Positions 1 to 10,060 of a DNA stretch of 12,515 nt are shown here, one piece after another. Source of the stretch: Methyloglobulus sp. (GTDB lineage: Bacteria > Pseudomonadota > Gammaproteobacteria > Methylococcales > Methylomonadaceae). Within the stretch, counting starts at the first letter, position 1; each line of letters opens with the position of its first letter. Made by a program: the position numbers and the translations under genes. Under the pieces are notes generated by a model. That model worked only from the letters and a program-made list of their open reading frames with translations. It did no database searches and had not been told where the DNA came from. The stretch covers positions 1 to 12,515 of the forward strand of contig JABFSV010000220.1 in the NCBI GenBank assembly GCA_013140405.1, read 5' to 3'.

Positions 1-165
1 AGCCAAACGGACGCTGATTTGATCCATAGTCAACAGGGCAATTGAGGCCATGACTGCAATAAACAGACGTGCGTGTATTGACGGGCCTTCGGCGAATAAC
101 AGTTTTATGGCGTGAGATCTCGTATCAATTGAACGGGCTATATAAATCGAATGCCGGATTTCCAA
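1..165 (-). CDS. mreC: Rod shape-determining protein MreC, N-terminal fragment
   Basis: MreC is a bitopic inner-membrane protein that links MreB filaments to the cell-wall elongation enzymes. Only the N-terminus is present; the gene continues past the window start. The minus-strand frame reads IKLLFAEGPSIHARLFIAVM from position 108 down, then a hydrophobic stretch ending in MDQISVRLA. This is the typical MreC start: a short basic and FxEGPS-like leader, then one membrane anchor. It lies downstream of mreB on the same strand, the usual mreBCD order. The start is odd. No ATG or GTG lies in frame between the upstream stop and the conserved part. TTG at 165-163 is the only ordinary alternative start and is used here. 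An ACG at 123-121 or ATA at 108-106 sits nearer the usual start, and none has a clear Shine-Dalgarno. The identity is fairly secure; the start is not. Confidence 0.75.
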   Translation of the reverse strand, partial: MEIRHSIYIARSIDTRSHAIKLLFAEGPSIHARLFIAVMASIALLTMDQISVRLA

Positions 166-342
166 AAATCAATTGTTTTACGCAACTGATTTTCGGAATC
201 ACTACTTACCACTTGGAGCCGCTGAGTAAATCAGAGATTCTTTAAGAAATTGATTGTACTGGTTACGTTACAGTAATCGCGCAAACGGGCAGAAATGCTG
301 TTGTGCCAACGACCAAAATAGCAAACACCCTGTCAGTGCACG

Positions 343-1502
<1,160 letters not shown>

Positions 1503-1790
1503 ATGACTTTAACGGCAGACGATGTAAAGAAAATCGCCTATTTGGCGCGTTTAGGCATAGATCAACAAGATGTAGAATCATACACGAAAGACTTGTCGGG
1601 CATGTTGGAACTTATGACCCAAATGAGCGAAACCAACACCGATGGCGTGCTGCCTATGGCGCATCCCATGGATCAAAGCCAACGCTTAAGGGTTGATGAA
1701 GTTACGGAGCAGGATAATCGTAATAACTTTCAGGCTATTGCGCCCCAAGTTGAAGAAGGCCTTTATTTAGTGCCCAAAGTGATAGAGTAA
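1503..1790 (+). CDS. gatC: Asp/Glu-tRNA(Asn/Gln) amidotransferase subunit C
   Basis: GatC is the small subunit that wraps around GatA and stabilises the GatCAB complex. The complex converts mischarged Glu-tRNA(Gln) and/or Asp-tRNA(Asn) to the correct amidated forms in the cytoplasm. At 95 aa it has the normal family length. It opens with the typical N-terminal helix ([13 protein letters not shown], about residues 6-18) and contains the ML.LMTQMSE.NTDGV..M.HP block around residues 34-56 and a VPKVIE C-terminus. It is the first gene of a compact gatCAB operon, with gatA starting 10 bp after its stop codon. Confidence 0.96.
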   Translation: MTLTADDVKKIAYLARLGIDQQDVESYTKDLSGMLELMTQMSETNTDGVLPMAHPMDQSQRLRVDEVTEQDNRNNFQAIAPQVEEGLYLVPKVIE

Positions 1791-1800
1791 AGGACAGCAA

Positions 1801-3252
1801 GTGCATAATAAGTCGATCAAAGAGTTAGCCAGCGGGTTACGGTCAGGGGAATTTTCCAGTGTGGAACTGACGCAAGCGTTTTTAGCCCGAATCAAACAAC
1901 ACCAGTCATTGAATTGCTTCATTTCCGTAACCGAAGATTTGGCGTTGCAAGCAGCCAAACTTGCCGATCACAGGATAGCTACAGGTAATGCGGACTTGCT
2001 CACCGGAATACCTATTGCACAAAAAGACATTTTTTGTACGCAAGGCATTAAGACTACCTGCGGCTCTAAAATGTTGGATAATTTTATTGCACCCTATAAT
2101 GCGACGGTCGTTGAAAAATTAAACGATGTCGGCGCAGTCATGTTAGGCAAACTTAACATGGACGAGTTTGCCATGGGTTCATCTAATGAAACCAGTTATT
2201 ACGGTGTGGTCAGAAATCCCTGGCAAACGGATTCGGTTCCTGGTGGCTCATCGGGTGGCTCTGCGGCAGCTATCGCCGCCAGGCTGTCGGTTTGTGCGAC
2301 AGGCACAGATACCGGTGGATCTATCCGCCAACCAGCAGCATTATGTGGCATCACTGGATTAAAACCGACTTATGGGCGCGTATCCCGTTATGGCATGATT
2401 GCCTACGCCTCCAGCCTGGATCAAGGCGGCCCTATGGCACGTAGCGCCGAAGATACCGCCATCCTGATGCAAGCAATGGCAGGTTTTGATCCCAAAGATT
2501 CCAGCAGCGTCGATATGCCAGTGCCAGATTATCAGGCAGGGTTGGGTGTTGACCTTAAAGGCTTGACCATCGGCTTACCGAAAGAGTTTTTTGGTGACGG
2601 CCTAAGTGGCAATGTAGCGGCGGTTATCGAGAAAGCCATCCAGGAATATCAAAAAATGGGCGCTGTCGTCAAAGAAGTCTCCATGCCCAATCTTAAACTG
2701 GCGATCCCTGCTTATTACGTCATCGCCCCTGCGGAATGTTCTGCCAATTTGTCCCGTTTTGATGGCGTACGTTTTGGTTATCGGTGTGAAAACCCTCAGG
2801 ATTTAACCGATTTATATACCCGTTCCCGTGGCGAAGCCTTCGGCAAGGAAGTCAAACGCCGTATCCTCATGGGTACGTATGCCCTATCGGCAGGTTATTA
2901 CGATGCCTATTACATCAAAGCGCAAAAAATTCGCCGTCTGATTAGCGAAGATTTCAAAAAAACTTTGGCGGAAGTCGATGTCATCATGGGGCCGGTCACG
3001 CCTAGTACGGCATTTGGTATCGGTGAAAAAATGGGCAACCCGATTGAAATGTATTTGTCTGATATTTATACCATCGCCATCAACTTGGCTGGCCTCCCCG
3101 CCATGTCGATTCCGGCAGGTTTTGCAGAAGGCAAACCCGTTGGCTTACAAGTCATTGGCAACTATTTTACAGAAGATAGATTATTGAACATTGCCCATCA
3201 ATATCAGCAAGTAACCGATTGGCATCAGCGTTCACCCAAAGGTTTTGAATAG
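1801..3252 (+). CDS. gatA: Asp/Glu-tRNA(Asn/Gln) amidotransferase subunit A
   Basis: GatA is the glutaminase subunit. It releases ammonia from glutamine and channels it to GatB, where the misacylated tRNA is amidated. At 483 aa it is standard length. It is an amidase-signature enzyme with an intact Ser-cisSer-Lys triad: K75 in PIAQKD, S150 in the glycine/serine-rich loop GGSSGGS, and nucleophile S174 in [10 protein letters not shown]. Each number is offset by 4 from the Staphylococcus aureus residues as I recall them. The start is GTG at 1801, supported by AGGAC at 1791-1795, which directly follows the gatC stop. The gatB start follows after 9 bp, so the three genes are almost certainly co-transcribed and stoichiometrically expressed. 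Confidence 0.98.
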   Translation: MHNKSIKELASGLRSGEFSSVELTQAFLARIKQHQSLNCFISVTEDLALQAAKLADHRIATGNADLLTGIPIAQKDIFCTQGIKTTCGSKMLDNFIAPYNATVVEKLNDVGAVMLGKLNMDEFAMGSSNETSYYGVVRNPWQTDSVPGGSSGGSAAAIAARLSVCATGTDTGGSIRQPAALCGITGLKPTYGRVSRYGMIAYASSLDQGGPMARSAEDTAILMQAMAGFDPKDSSSVDMPVPDYQAGLGVDLKGLTIGLPKEFFGDGLSGNVAAVIEKAIQEYQKMGAVVKEVSMPNLKLAIPAYYVIAPAECSANLSRFDGVRFGYRCENPQDLTDLYTRSRGEAFGKEVKRRILMGTYALSAGYYDAYYIKAQKIRRLISEDFKKTLAEVDVIMGPVTPSTAFGIGEKMGNPIEMYLSDIYTIAINLAGLPAMSIPAGFAEGKPVGLQVIGNYFTEDRLLNIAHQYQQVTDWHQRSPKGFE

Positions 3253-3261
3253 GAAAGACAG

Positions 3262-4704
3262 ATGGAAACTTCTCAAGAATGGGAAACCGTGATCGGGCTG
3301 GAAATTCATACCCAGCTTGCCACTAAATCCAAGATATTTTCTGGCGCAGCAACCGCCTACGGAGCTGAACCAAACACCCAAGCCTGTGCAGTCGACTTAG
3401 GTTTGCCCGGCGTATTGCCCGTGTTGAATGAACAAGCGGTAACGATGGCAGTGAAATTCGGTTTGGCAATTGAAGCCGAAATAGCACCCTACTCGGTCTT
3501 TGCCCGTAAAAACTACTTTTACCCCGATTTGCCAAAAGGTTACCAGATCAGCCAGTTTGAACTGCCTATCGTCGGCAACGGTCATTTGGACATTGACGTG
3601 GATGGCACGACCAAACGCATCGGCATAACCCGCGCCCATCTGGAAGAAGATGCCGGAAAATCGCTGCACGAAAACTTTCATGGGATGAGCGGAATCGACT
3701 TAAACCGCGCAGGTACGCCGCTGCTGGAAATCGTCTCCGAACCGGAAATGCGCTCCGCCAAGGAAGCCGTGGCTTATATGCGGAAAATCCATGAGCTGGT
3801 GCGGTATCTAGGGATTTGTGACGGCAATATGCAGGAAGGCTCATTCCGCTGCGATGCCAATGTCTCTGTTCGTCCCTTAGGCCAACAGCAATTCGGCACA
3901 CGTGCTGAGATCAAAAACATCAATTCTTTTAAGTTTGTCGAAAAAGCCATCAATCATGAGGTTGAGCGGCAGATTGAATTGATTGAAAACGGCGGCAAAG
4001 TCGTCCAGGAAACTCGCCTTTATGATTCGGTAAAAGACGAAACTCGGTCTATGCGTAGCAAAGAAGAAGCCAATGATTACCGCTATTTTCCCGATCCCGA
4101 TTTATTGCCAGTATTCATCAGCGAAGAATTTAAATCCCAAATCAAGGCGCAACTACCTGAATTGCCAAATGCCAGGAAGCAACGCTTTAGGGAACAATAT
4201 CAACTAGATGACGAGAATGCAGGCATACTGACAGCCTCACGGCAACTAGCTGATTACTTTGAATTTGTAGTTAATGAATCAGCCTGTGAAGCCAAACTTT
4301 GTGCAAACTGGATAACAGGCGACCTGGTCGCTGCCTTGAATAAGGCGGACTTGGATATTACCGAATCACCAGTGAACACTCAGCGCTTGGCGGGATTATT
4401 GCTACGCATCAACGACAACACCATTTCCGGCAAAATCGCCAAACAAGTCTTTGAGTTGATGTGGCAGTCCTCATCAACAGCCGATGAAATCATTGCCGAA
4501 AAAGGCCTGAAACAAATCACCGATAGCGGCGCGATTGAAACCATCATTGATAAAATCATTGCCGACAATCCCGACCAAGTTGAGCAGTACCTCAGTGGCA
4601 AGGATAAAGTATTCGCCTTTTTTGTCGGGCAAGTGATGAAAGAAATGCAGGGCAAGGCAAATCCAGCCGAAGTAAACAAAATGTTGAAAGCCAAACTAAA
4701 ATGA
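3262..4704 (+). CDS. gatB: Asp/Glu-tRNA(Asn/Gln) amidotransferase subunit B
   Basis: GatB binds the misacylated tRNA, activates its side-chain carboxylate with ATP and completes amidation with ammonia from GatA. The 480-aa length is typical. The cradle domain starts with [10 protein letters not shown] (about residues 11-20, including the metal/ATP-site histidine H16) and carries the signature [16 protein letters not shown] at about 147-162. The last 150 or so residues form the helical and YqeY-like tail that grips the tRNA elbow. The cysteine motif reads [10 protein letters not shown] rather than CPVCLGLPG, so the second zinc cysteine is replaced by Asp, as in many proteobacterial GatB proteins. 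The ATG at 3262 has GGAAAG just upstream. It is the last gene of the operon. Confidence 0.98.
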   Translation: METSQEWETVIGLEIHTQLATKSKIFSGAATAYGAEPNTQACAVDLGLPGVLPVLNEQAVTMAVKFGLAIEAEIAPYSVFARKNYFYPDLPKGYQISQFELPIVGNGHLDIDVDGTTKRIGITRAHLEEDAGKSLHENFHGMSGIDLNRAGTPLLEIVSEPEMRSAKEAVAYMRKIHELVRYLGICDGNMQEGSFRCDANVSVRPLGQQQFGTRAEIKNINSFKFVEKAINHEVERQIELIENGGKVVQETRLYDSVKDETRSMRSKEEANDYRYFPDPDLLPVFISEEFKSQIKAQLPELPNARKQRFREQYQLDDENAGILTASRQLADYFEFVVNESACEAKLCANWITGDLVAALNKADLDITESPVNTQRLAGLLLRINDNTISGKIAKQVFELMWQSSSTADEIIAEKGLKQITDSGAIETIIDKIIADNPDQVEQYLSGKDKVFAFFVGQVMKEMQGKANPAEVNKMLKAKLK

Positions 4705-4714
4705 CCAAGACCTC

Positions 4715-4816
4715 ATCGTTCCCACGCTCCGGCGTGGGAATGCAGGTGTACCTCTCTAGCGGCACGGGACACGGGAGCGTCTGAGGATGAATTCCCACGC
4801 AGAGCGTAGGAACTAT
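4715..4816. repeat. Composite palindromic intergenic repeat
   Basis: Two short palindromes bracket a GC-rich core. The left one is TTCCCACGC (4719-4727), a 4-nt loop, then GCGTGGGAA (4732-4740), a perfect 9-bp stem. The right one is TTCCCACGC (4792-4800), loop AGA, then GCGTAGGAA (4804-4812), with one mismatch. The core around 4750-4786 is also partly self-complementary. The layout resembles REP/MITE-like dispersed repeats common in some proteobacterial genomes. It lies directly after gatB and could act as a transcription attenuator or mRNA stabiliser. Only one copy is visible here, so dispersal is inferred from resemblance. Confidence 0.7.
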
Positions 4817-4859
4817 AAGAAATCTGGAAACCATAACACCTGTAATCAATGGAGAAAAA

Positions 4860-5450
4860 ATGAAAGCATTGACCCAAAAACTATTGAACAATTTCTTGAT
4901 TGGTATTTTTGCAGTCATCCCTATTGTTATCATTTTACAGATCATTATTTTCGTGAAAGACCGGATATCCGATCTCTTTGGTTTTGTTTACGGTTATGCA
5001 AACAGTTATCTTTATAGCTTCTTCGTTTTTGTCATCAGCTTTTTTGTCCTGGTATCCATTGGTCATGAAATTGTCAAAAAAGGCCGTCCACTACTTATCC
5101 GAGCTTTTGAACACATTATCGACAGAATCCCCTTTTTGAACACTATCTACAGGGTTCTTACAAAGGTGATAGCCATGTTCACCAGCAATGACCAAACGAT
5201 TGCGAAGGAAGTGGTCTACGTCGAATATCCCAAAGACGGCATTTGGGTACCCGCTTATGTGACAAACCGATACGAAAATAAGGTGGTGCTGTTTATTCCG
5301 ACCTCGCCCAATCCGACCTCCGGTTTTACCGTGATTGCCGATAAATCAAAAGTAATAAAATCGAAAATGGATATTGAAGATGCCACCAGCTTTATCGTGA
5401 GCGTGGGTGTGGACTACGACAAAGCCACGGAAATGTCCCAATTGCCTTAA
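4860..5450 (+). CDS. DUF502 family inner-membrane protein
   Basis: This 196-aa protein matches the DUF502 family of small membrane proteins of unproven function. Two hydrophobic segments are visible, at about residues 10-33 (rich in Ile and Val) and 50-70 (SFFVFVISFFVLVSIG). After these come a family-like PFLNTIYRVLTKV block (about 93-105) and a soluble C-terminal part containing FIPTSPNPTSGF. GGAG at 4851-4854 is a good ribosome binding site 5 nt before the ATG. The next gene starts 9 bp after the stop, suggesting one transcript with the FMN reductase. Family identity is fairly sure; function is unknown. Confidence 0.85.
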   Translation: MKALTQKLLNNFLIGIFAVIPIVIILQIIIFVKDRISDLFGFVYGYANSYLYSFFVFVISFFVLVSIGHEIVKKGRPLLIRAFEHIIDRIPFLNTIYRVLTKVIAMFTSNDQTIAKEVVYVEYPKDGIWVPAYVTNRYENKVVLFIPTSPNPTSGFTVIADKSKVIKSKMDIEDATSFIVSVGVDYDKATEMSQLP

Positions 5451-5459
5451 TCACTTTTA

Positions 5460-6038
5460 ATGAACCAACCCTATAAAATGCCCAAAATACTCGCTTTTTC
5501 CGGCAGCGCCAGGAAAGAATCCTACAACCAAAAACTGGTACAAATTGCCGCGCAAGGCGCACAGCAATCCGGCGCGGAAGTTACCATCGTAAATCTGGCA
5601 GATTACCCCATGCCCATTTTTAACCAAGACCTGGAAATAGCAGAAGGAATGCCGCAACATGCTCGGGCATTTAAAGAACTTCTGATTGAACACGAAGGCT
5701 TTCTAATTGCCTCGCCAGAATACAATAGCGCGTTCAGCCCCTTGTTGAAAAATGCTATCGACTGGGCTTCACGACGGGAAGGAGAGGAATCGCCACTATT
5801 GGCTTTCCGTGGCAAGGTTGCCGTGATTATGGCGGCATCACCTGGTGCTTTAGGTGGGTTGAGAGGCTTGGTGTTTTTGCGGATGTTACTGGCAAACCTC
5901 GGTATTATCGTATTGCCCGACCAACTGGCTGTAGCAAATGCAGATAAAGCCTTCCATACTGATGGGTATCTGCTGGATGAAGATAAGCAAGCCGCCGTTC
6001 TCAAACTGGGAATGTCTTTAGCCCGGCACGTACAATAG
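5460..6038 (+). CDS. NADPH-dependent FMN reductase-family flavoprotein
   Basis: This is a predicted cytoplasmic flavodoxin-fold reductase that uses NAD(P)H to reduce FMN, quinones, azo compounds or metal oxyanions. The 192-aa length fits the FMN_red family. The FMN phosphate loop SGSARKESYN is at residues 14-23, the isoalloxazine-contacting SPEYNSAFS at 85-93 and the glycine-rich SPGALGGLRG at 127-136. The start ATG at 5460 has no obvious Shine-Dalgarno. Met7 is an alternative that would give the more usual short N-terminus. It follows the DUF502 gene by 9 bp and is probably translated from the same mRNA. Its real substrate cannot be read from sequence. Confidence 0.9.
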   Translation: MNQPYKMPKILAFSGSARKESYNQKLVQIAAQGAQQSGAEVTIVNLADYPMPIFNQDLEIAEGMPQHARAFKELLIEHEGFLIASPEYNSAFSPLLKNAIDWASRREGEESPLLAFRGKVAVIMAASPGALGGLRGLVFLRMLLANLGIIVLPDQLAVANADKAFHTDGYLLDEDKQAAVLKLGMSLARHVQ

Positions 6039-6152
6039 TAAAATATTTGCTTTGCTTTGTTTGGGTTGAAACGAAGTAACCATCAGGCTTCTATAATTGA
6101 CAAATCACCCAAGCACATTAGCAAAAGCCATGTCCATTAACATGAGGAATTT
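6039..6152 (+). promoter_or_regulatory. Intergenic region upstream of the UPF0182 gene, possible promoter
   Basis: A consensus -10 hexamer TATAAT lies at 6092-6097, about 55 bp before the UPF0182 start. The best -35-like element, TTGAAA at 6066-6071, is 20 bp away, which is too long, so the promoter is weakly supported. AGGA at 6144-6147 serves as ribosome binding site for the ATG at 6153. No terminator hairpin after the FMN reductase gene is evident. Confidence 0.3.
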
Positions 6153-8816
6153 ATGCGGAACCTAAACTTTATACCCGCAATCATCATAACGACAATCGTC
6201 GTTTCGATTGTCCTGTTTGTCGCCTTCCATTTCATATTTCTCGATTTGTTTGTCGATTTATGGTGGTTTCAGTCCATAAGACTCGAAAATTATTTCTGGT
6301 TGCGTTTGCTGTACAAGTTTTTCCTGTCTGGCGCGGTGACCCTATTCTTTTTTACGATTTTCTTTTTTCATTTCTGGATTGCGTCGCGTTACCTTGGCTT
6401 GAATCCACAGGATGAAGTCTTAAGCAATTTTGACCAGAACGTGAAGTTCCAGAAATTTTCGGAAAAATTCTTGTATGGTTCGGCAAAAATCTATACGCCT
6501 GTTGCATTAATTTTAGCCATTTTCATCGCCATCCCCTTTTACGACCAATGGGAGACGACCTTACTTTACTTTTTTGGCAACCGTTCAGGCGTTACAGAAT
6601 CGGTTTATGGCAACGACATCAGCTTCTACTTGCTGTCCTTGCCTATTTACAAGCTAATCCAGCCAGAACTTTTAAGCACCGCTGTCTTGATATTTTTAAT
6701 GGTCGGCGCGTTGTATTGGCTGGAACATATCTTCGTGCCCAATCAAAACAGAGAATTGCATCCAGGCGCAAAAATACACTTAGGTGTATTGATTGGCTTT
6801 GTCGTCCTGTTTGTTGTCTGGGGTTTCATGTTGCAGCGATTTTCGTTGTTGTATACCGACTCCCATGAACCCGTGTATTACGGCCCGGGCACAATTGAAA
6901 TCCGCTACCAGTTGCCGTTGATCTGGCTGGGGATTGTTTCTTTCCTTGCTATGGCAGTCACTGCCGGCGTGTATATTTTTTCAGATATGCACCGCAACAA
7001 AACGCCATTTTTCATCGCATTGGCAACATTCCTGGTTATTTGGGGATTGCCCAATGTTGAATTCATTCCCGATTTTATTTCTAAATACATTGTCAACCCG
7101 AACCCCGTCAGGACAGAAAGGCCGTTCATACAACACAACATTGACGCAACCTGGAATGCCTACGACCTAAAAAACATCAAAACCGTTGATTTGCCCGTCA
7201 AGCTGAACGCCGCTGAAGATATTGCCACCTGGAGTAGCCAAAAGCGTTTTGAAAACATTCCGGTGTGGGACAGGGAGCATCTCATCAGCAGCTACAAACA
7301 ATTGCAGGAAATCAGGCCGTACTACCAGTTCACCAATGTTGATGAAGACCGCTACCCGATCTTTGACCACACCCGCCAAGTTAATCTGTCTGCACGGGAA
7401 ATAAACACCAGCAAACTCCCCGAAGAAGCGCAGAACTGGGAGAACATCCATCTGCGTTACACACACGGTTATGGCGCAGTAATAACGTCCGCAGCCCAAG
7501 ATGCCGATAAACCGCTGGTCTGGTATTTGCGTGACCTGAACATGTCTTCTTCCGCAGGGTTGGATGTCAAGTACCCAGATATTTATTATGGCGAAGGCCA
7601 ATATGATTACGCCATCGTGCCTAATAAGCTAAAAGTTGTTGATATTTCAAGCAGTAACCTAAGTGCTGACCCAGGAATTTCCAAGGACTATCACGGTGAA
7701 GGTGGTATACAGATTGACTCCTTATTCAGGAAGGCGCTGCTGGCTATCTACCTAAAAGAAGAAAAGATCTTCTTTTCAACTAACATCAGCAATGAAAGCA
7801 AAATCAAGATCAATCGAAACATTGCAAGCCGTATCAACAAGTTAACGCCATTTTTGCACCTGGATAACGACCCATATCTGGTCGTAGGCAAGGACAGGCT
7901 TTACTGGATTCAAGATGCGTACACCTTATCCAACAAATACCCAGTTTCCAAGCCACAAGAATTCGAGTTTGCCAGGGACAAGCACCGGTTTAACTACATC
8001 CGCAATTCCGTCAAGATTGTTGTCGATGCTTACGATGGTGACCTGGACTTCTATATTTCCGATCCGTCCGATGCCATCATCCAGGCTTACGACAACGCCT
8101 ATCCAGGCTTGTTTAAAAACTTGAAGGAAATGCCGGATGAACTGCGGCAACATCTGCGTTATCCGCGTGACCTTTATTCCTTGCAGATGAAAGTCTTTGC
8201 CAAGTACCACCAGCAAACGCCCGAAGCCTTTTACGAACAAGGCGAGACCTGGCAATTTGCCACCGTGCGTGACAATCCCGTTATGCCCTACTACCAAACC
8301 ATGGATTTTGGCAATTGCAACGACAAGGAAGAATTCGTCCTGATTAACCCCATGACCCCAGTCAACCGCGACAACCTGAGCATGATCGGCCTTGCGGGTG
8401 TGATGGACAAAGACAAATGTGGACAAGATTACAAACCCGGCATTACCGTCTACAAATTCGGAAAAGACGTGCAAGTCAACGGCCCGGCCCAAGTGGAAGC
8501 GTTAATCAACCAAAACCCCGAAATCTCAGCCAACTTCACCCTGTGGGGACAGGCTGGTTCTACCGTTGAGATGGGGCGGATGATAATCTTGCCGATGGGC
8601 AATACCGTCTTGTACGTACAACCGATTTACCTGACCTCAACAAAAAACCGGATTCCCGAACTGACCCGAGTGATTGTGTCCATCGGAGACAGGCTGGTGA
8701 TAGACACCACTTTATGGTCAGCCTTCAATCGGCTGAAACAGTTTTATCTTAAAGATGCGGCAGATATTAAGGAGACCGGCGCTGCTAAGGCGATTGTTAA
8801 GCCGGATGGTCAATAA
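6153..8816 (+). CDS. UPF0182 family large membrane protein
   Basis: This 887-aa protein has the two-part layout of the UPF0182 family (usual length roughly 850-1000 aa), whose function is not established. The N-terminal third holds about seven hydrophobic segments near residues 7-29, 56-77, 112-130, 173-190, 208-228, 253-276 and 284-300. The large C-terminal part begins with the family motif NPNPVRTERPFIQHNIDATW at about 315-334. It carries further family-type blocks such as YTHGYG, YPDIYYGEG and YIRNSVKIVVDAYDG, and is probably extracytoplasmic. The open frame is intact. It is monocistronic in appearance, ending just before a strong hairpin. Family assignment is confident; no biochemical role should be inferred. 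Confidence 0.92.
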   Translation: MRNLNFIPAIIITTIVVSIVLFVAFHFIFLDLFVDLWWFQSIRLENYFWLRLLYKFFLSGAVTLFFFTIFFFHFWIASRYLGLNPQDEVLSNFDQNVKFQKFSEKFLYGSAKIYTPVALILAIFIAIPFYDQWETTLLYFFGNRSGVTESVYGNDISFYLLSLPIYKLIQPELLSTAVLIFLMVGALYWLEHIFVPNQNRELHPGAKIHLGVLIGFVVLFVVWGFMLQRFSLLYTDSHEPVYYGPGTIEIRYQLPLIWLGIVSFLAMAVTAGVYIFSDMHRNKTPFFIALATFLVIWGLPNVEFIPDFISKYIVNPNPVRTERPFIQHNIDATWNAYDLKNIKTVDLPVKLNAAEDIATWSSQKRFENIPVWDREHLISSYKQLQEIRPYYQFTNVDEDRYPIFDHTRQVNLSAREINTSKLPEEAQNWENIHLRYTHGYGAVITSAAQDADKPLVWYLRDLNMSSSAGLDVKYPDIYYGEGQYDYAIVPNKLKVVDISSSNLSADPGISKDYHGEGGIQIDSLFRKALLAIYLKEEKIFFSTNISNESKIKINRNIASRINKLTPFLHLDNDPYLVVGKDRLYWIQDAYTLSNKYPVSKPQEFEFARDKHRFNYIRNSVKIVVDAYDGDLDFYISDPSDAIIQAYDNAYPGLFKNLKEMPDELRQHLRYPRDLYSLQMKVFAKYHQQTPEAFYEQGETWQFATVRDNPVMPYYQTMDFGNCNDKEEFVLINPMTPVNRDNLSMIGLAGVMDKDKCGQDYKPGITVYKFGKDVQVNGPAQVEALINQNPEISANFTLWGQAGSTVEMGRMIILPMGNTVLYVQPIYLTSTKNRIPELTRVIVSIGDRLVIDTTLWSAFNRLKQFYLKDAADIKETGAAKAIVKPDGQ

Positions 8817-8829
8817 TTACGTCAATGTA

Positions 8830-8877
8830 GTCCGTATGGAGTATTTGTGGCACTTATTTCGCCATACTCATACGGAC
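8830..8877. terminator. Hairpin between convergent UPF0182 gene and intI
   Basis: The left arm GTCCGTATGGAGTAT (8830-8844) pairs with ATACTCATACGGAC (8864-8877): 14 base pairs with one bulged G and a loop of about 19 nt. It sits 14 bp after the UPF0182 stop and about 55 bp after the intI stop on the other strand. It could therefore end both transcripts. A long T-run is absent, so intrinsic termination is plausible but not certain. A second small hairpin, GCCGC-ACCAA-GCGGC, lies at 8909-8923. Confidence 0.55.
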
Positions 8878-8931
8878 ACCTATTTACGGCATACCGGATT
8901 ATCCTTACGCCGCACCAAGCGGCATTATTCC

Positions 8932-9921
8932 TCAGAACTGATCCAACGGGCTAGTAACGCCTTTTCCGCCTTTGTTAAGCACATGCGTATAAATCATCGT
9001 CGTACTCACATCGGCATGACCCAGCAACTCCTGCACCGTGCGGATGTCGTAACAGCCTTCCAGCAAATGTGTGGCGAACGAATGCCGAAACGTATGCGGC
9101 GTGGCAGCCTTGGTCAACCCCGCATCGCGCACCGCTTGCTTCACCGCCCGTTGTATTGCTTGTTCCTGCAAATGATGACGGCGCGTTGCTTGGGTGCGAG
9201 GATCTGTCGAAATTTTTGCCGTCGGGAACACATATTGCCAAATCCAGTCCTTGCCGGCATTAGGGTATTTGCGTTCCAGCGCAAACGGCAAATACACTGA
9301 CCCGTTGCCCTGCACCAAATCGTTGTCGTGCAACGATTTTACCTTCGTAAGATGCGCCTGTAACGCCGCCGATAAAGTGACTGGCAACATCGTCACCCTA
9401 TCCTTAAACCCCTTGCCGTCGCGAATCAAAATTTCACGGCGTTTAAAATCAATGTCTTGCACCCGCAATCGCAAACATTCCAAAATCCGCATCCCCGTCC
9501 CGTACAGCAAACTCGCAATCAGCCATTGTGTGCCGCTCAAACGAGACAAGATCGCCTGAACTTCATCACGATTTAATACCACGGGCAAACGCTTAGGCGT
9601 TTTAGCTTGTTCGACGTTATCCAACCACGGCAACTGCACCCCCAACACTTCTTTATAAAGGAACAACAAGGCACTCTTAGCCTGATTTTGCGTGGACGCA
9701 GACACTTTGCCATTCACTGCAAGGTGAGTCAAAAACCGCTCCACTTCCGCCGCCCCCATGTCGCGCGGATGGCGCTTGCCAAAATGCAAAATAAAGCGCT
9801 TAATCCAGTCCGTATACGCTTGTTCCGTGCGGATGCTGTAATGCTTCAAGCGAATTTTGCCCCTGACCTGATCGAGCAGCTTGGGTTCTTGTACAGGTAA
9901 GCTTATTGCAGCAGATTGCAT
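8932..9921 (-). CDS. intI: Integron integrase IntI (tyrosine recombinase)
   Basis: IntI inserts and excises gene cassettes by recombining double-stranded attI with folded single-stranded attC sites. At 329 aa it is typical length. The N-terminal SAM-like DNA-binding domain spans about residues 11-100 ([20 protein letters not shown]). The catalytic set is complete: R145 in GTGMRILE, H276 and R279 in [10 protein letters not shown]302 in [10 protein letters not shown] and nucleophile Y311 in MIYTHV, plus a likely catalytic Lys near 170. The integron-specific insertion that contacts extrahelical attC bases is present at about 214-233 ([20 protein letters not shown]). The ATG at 9921-9919 has only a poor Shine-Dalgarno. 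I see no LexA box (CTGT-N8-ACAG) upstream, although SOS control is common for intI. The frame is intact, so the enzyme is probably functional. Confidence 0.97.
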   Translation of the reverse strand: MQSAAISLPVQEPKLLDQVRGKIRLKHYSIRTEQAYTDWIKRFILHFGKRHPRDMGAAEVERFLTHLAVNGKVSASTQNQAKSALLFLYKEVLGVQLPWLDNVEQAKTPKRLPVVLNRDEVQAILSRLSGTQWLIASLLYGTGMRILECLRLRVQDIDFKRREILIRDGKGFKDRVTMLPVTLSAALQAHLTKVKSLHDNDLVQGNGSVYLPFALERKYPNAGKDWIWQYVFPTAKISTDPRTQATRRHHLQEQAIQRAVKQAVRDAGLTKAATPHTFRHSFATHLLEGCYDIRTVQELLGHADVSTTMIYTHVLNKGGKGVTSPLDQF

Positions 9922-9943
9922 TTTATTTAGGATATGCTAAATT
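9916..9943 (+). promoter_or_regulatory. Candidate cassette promoter Pc
   Basis: On the cassette-reading strand, TTGCAT (9916-9921) is followed after 16 bp by TAAATT (9938-9943). TG lies one base upstream of the latter, giving an extended -10 (TGC-TAAATT). It overlaps the intI start codon, a common location for Pc, and would give a leader of about 110 nt before cassette 1. The -35 box matches consensus poorly, so this is an inference. Confidence 0.3.
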
Positions 9944-9959
9944 CATTCACATGAATGAA
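9942..9959. promoter_or_regulatory. 18-bp palindrome in the intI-attI spacer, possible operator
   Basis: TTCATTCA-CA-TGAATGAA forms two perfect 8-bp arms around a 2-bp centre, 21 bp upstream of the intI start. It overlaps the candidate Pc -10. It is too symmetric to ignore and could bind a dimeric regulator. It does not match the LexA consensus. Confidence 0.4.
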
Positions 9960-10028
9960 ATAAATGCAATTTTACGTTTTTATAACCGCTTAGACAAACC
10001 TATGATGCAATGTTTTGCGTCAATTAGG

Positions 10029-10050
10029 ATGTCTAATTGTAGTTAGGCAT
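10029..10050 (+). other. attI: attI recombination site (simple L-R site)
   Basis: The core GTTAGGC at 10042-10048 is the GTTRRRY crossover site, cut between G and TT. ATGTCTAA (10029-10036) and TTAGGCAT (10043-10050) form an inverted repeat with one mismatch across a 6-bp spacer, as expected for the paired integrase boxes of attI. A further nested inverted repeat, AATTAG...CTAATT (10022-10038), lies on its left. Accessory integrase sites may extend upstream, but none is clear. The bases after the G belong to cassette 1. Confidence 0.85.
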
Positions 10051-10060
10051 CTCAATCACT

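Noticed and set aside
166..342. Possible small gene or terminator between mreC and mreB
   Set aside because: No ORF with start signals and no stable hairpin with a T-run was found. It appears to be plain intergenic sequence.
7926..8492. 188-aa minus-strand ORF inside the UPF0182 gene
   Set aside because: It is fully antisense to a conserved family region; a codon-bias shadow.
8755..9300. 181-aa plus-strand ORF overlapping the end of the UPF0182 gene and intI
   Set aside because: It lies antisense to the clearly functional intI and overlaps the UPF0182 3' end. No family features are seen; it is a frame shadow.
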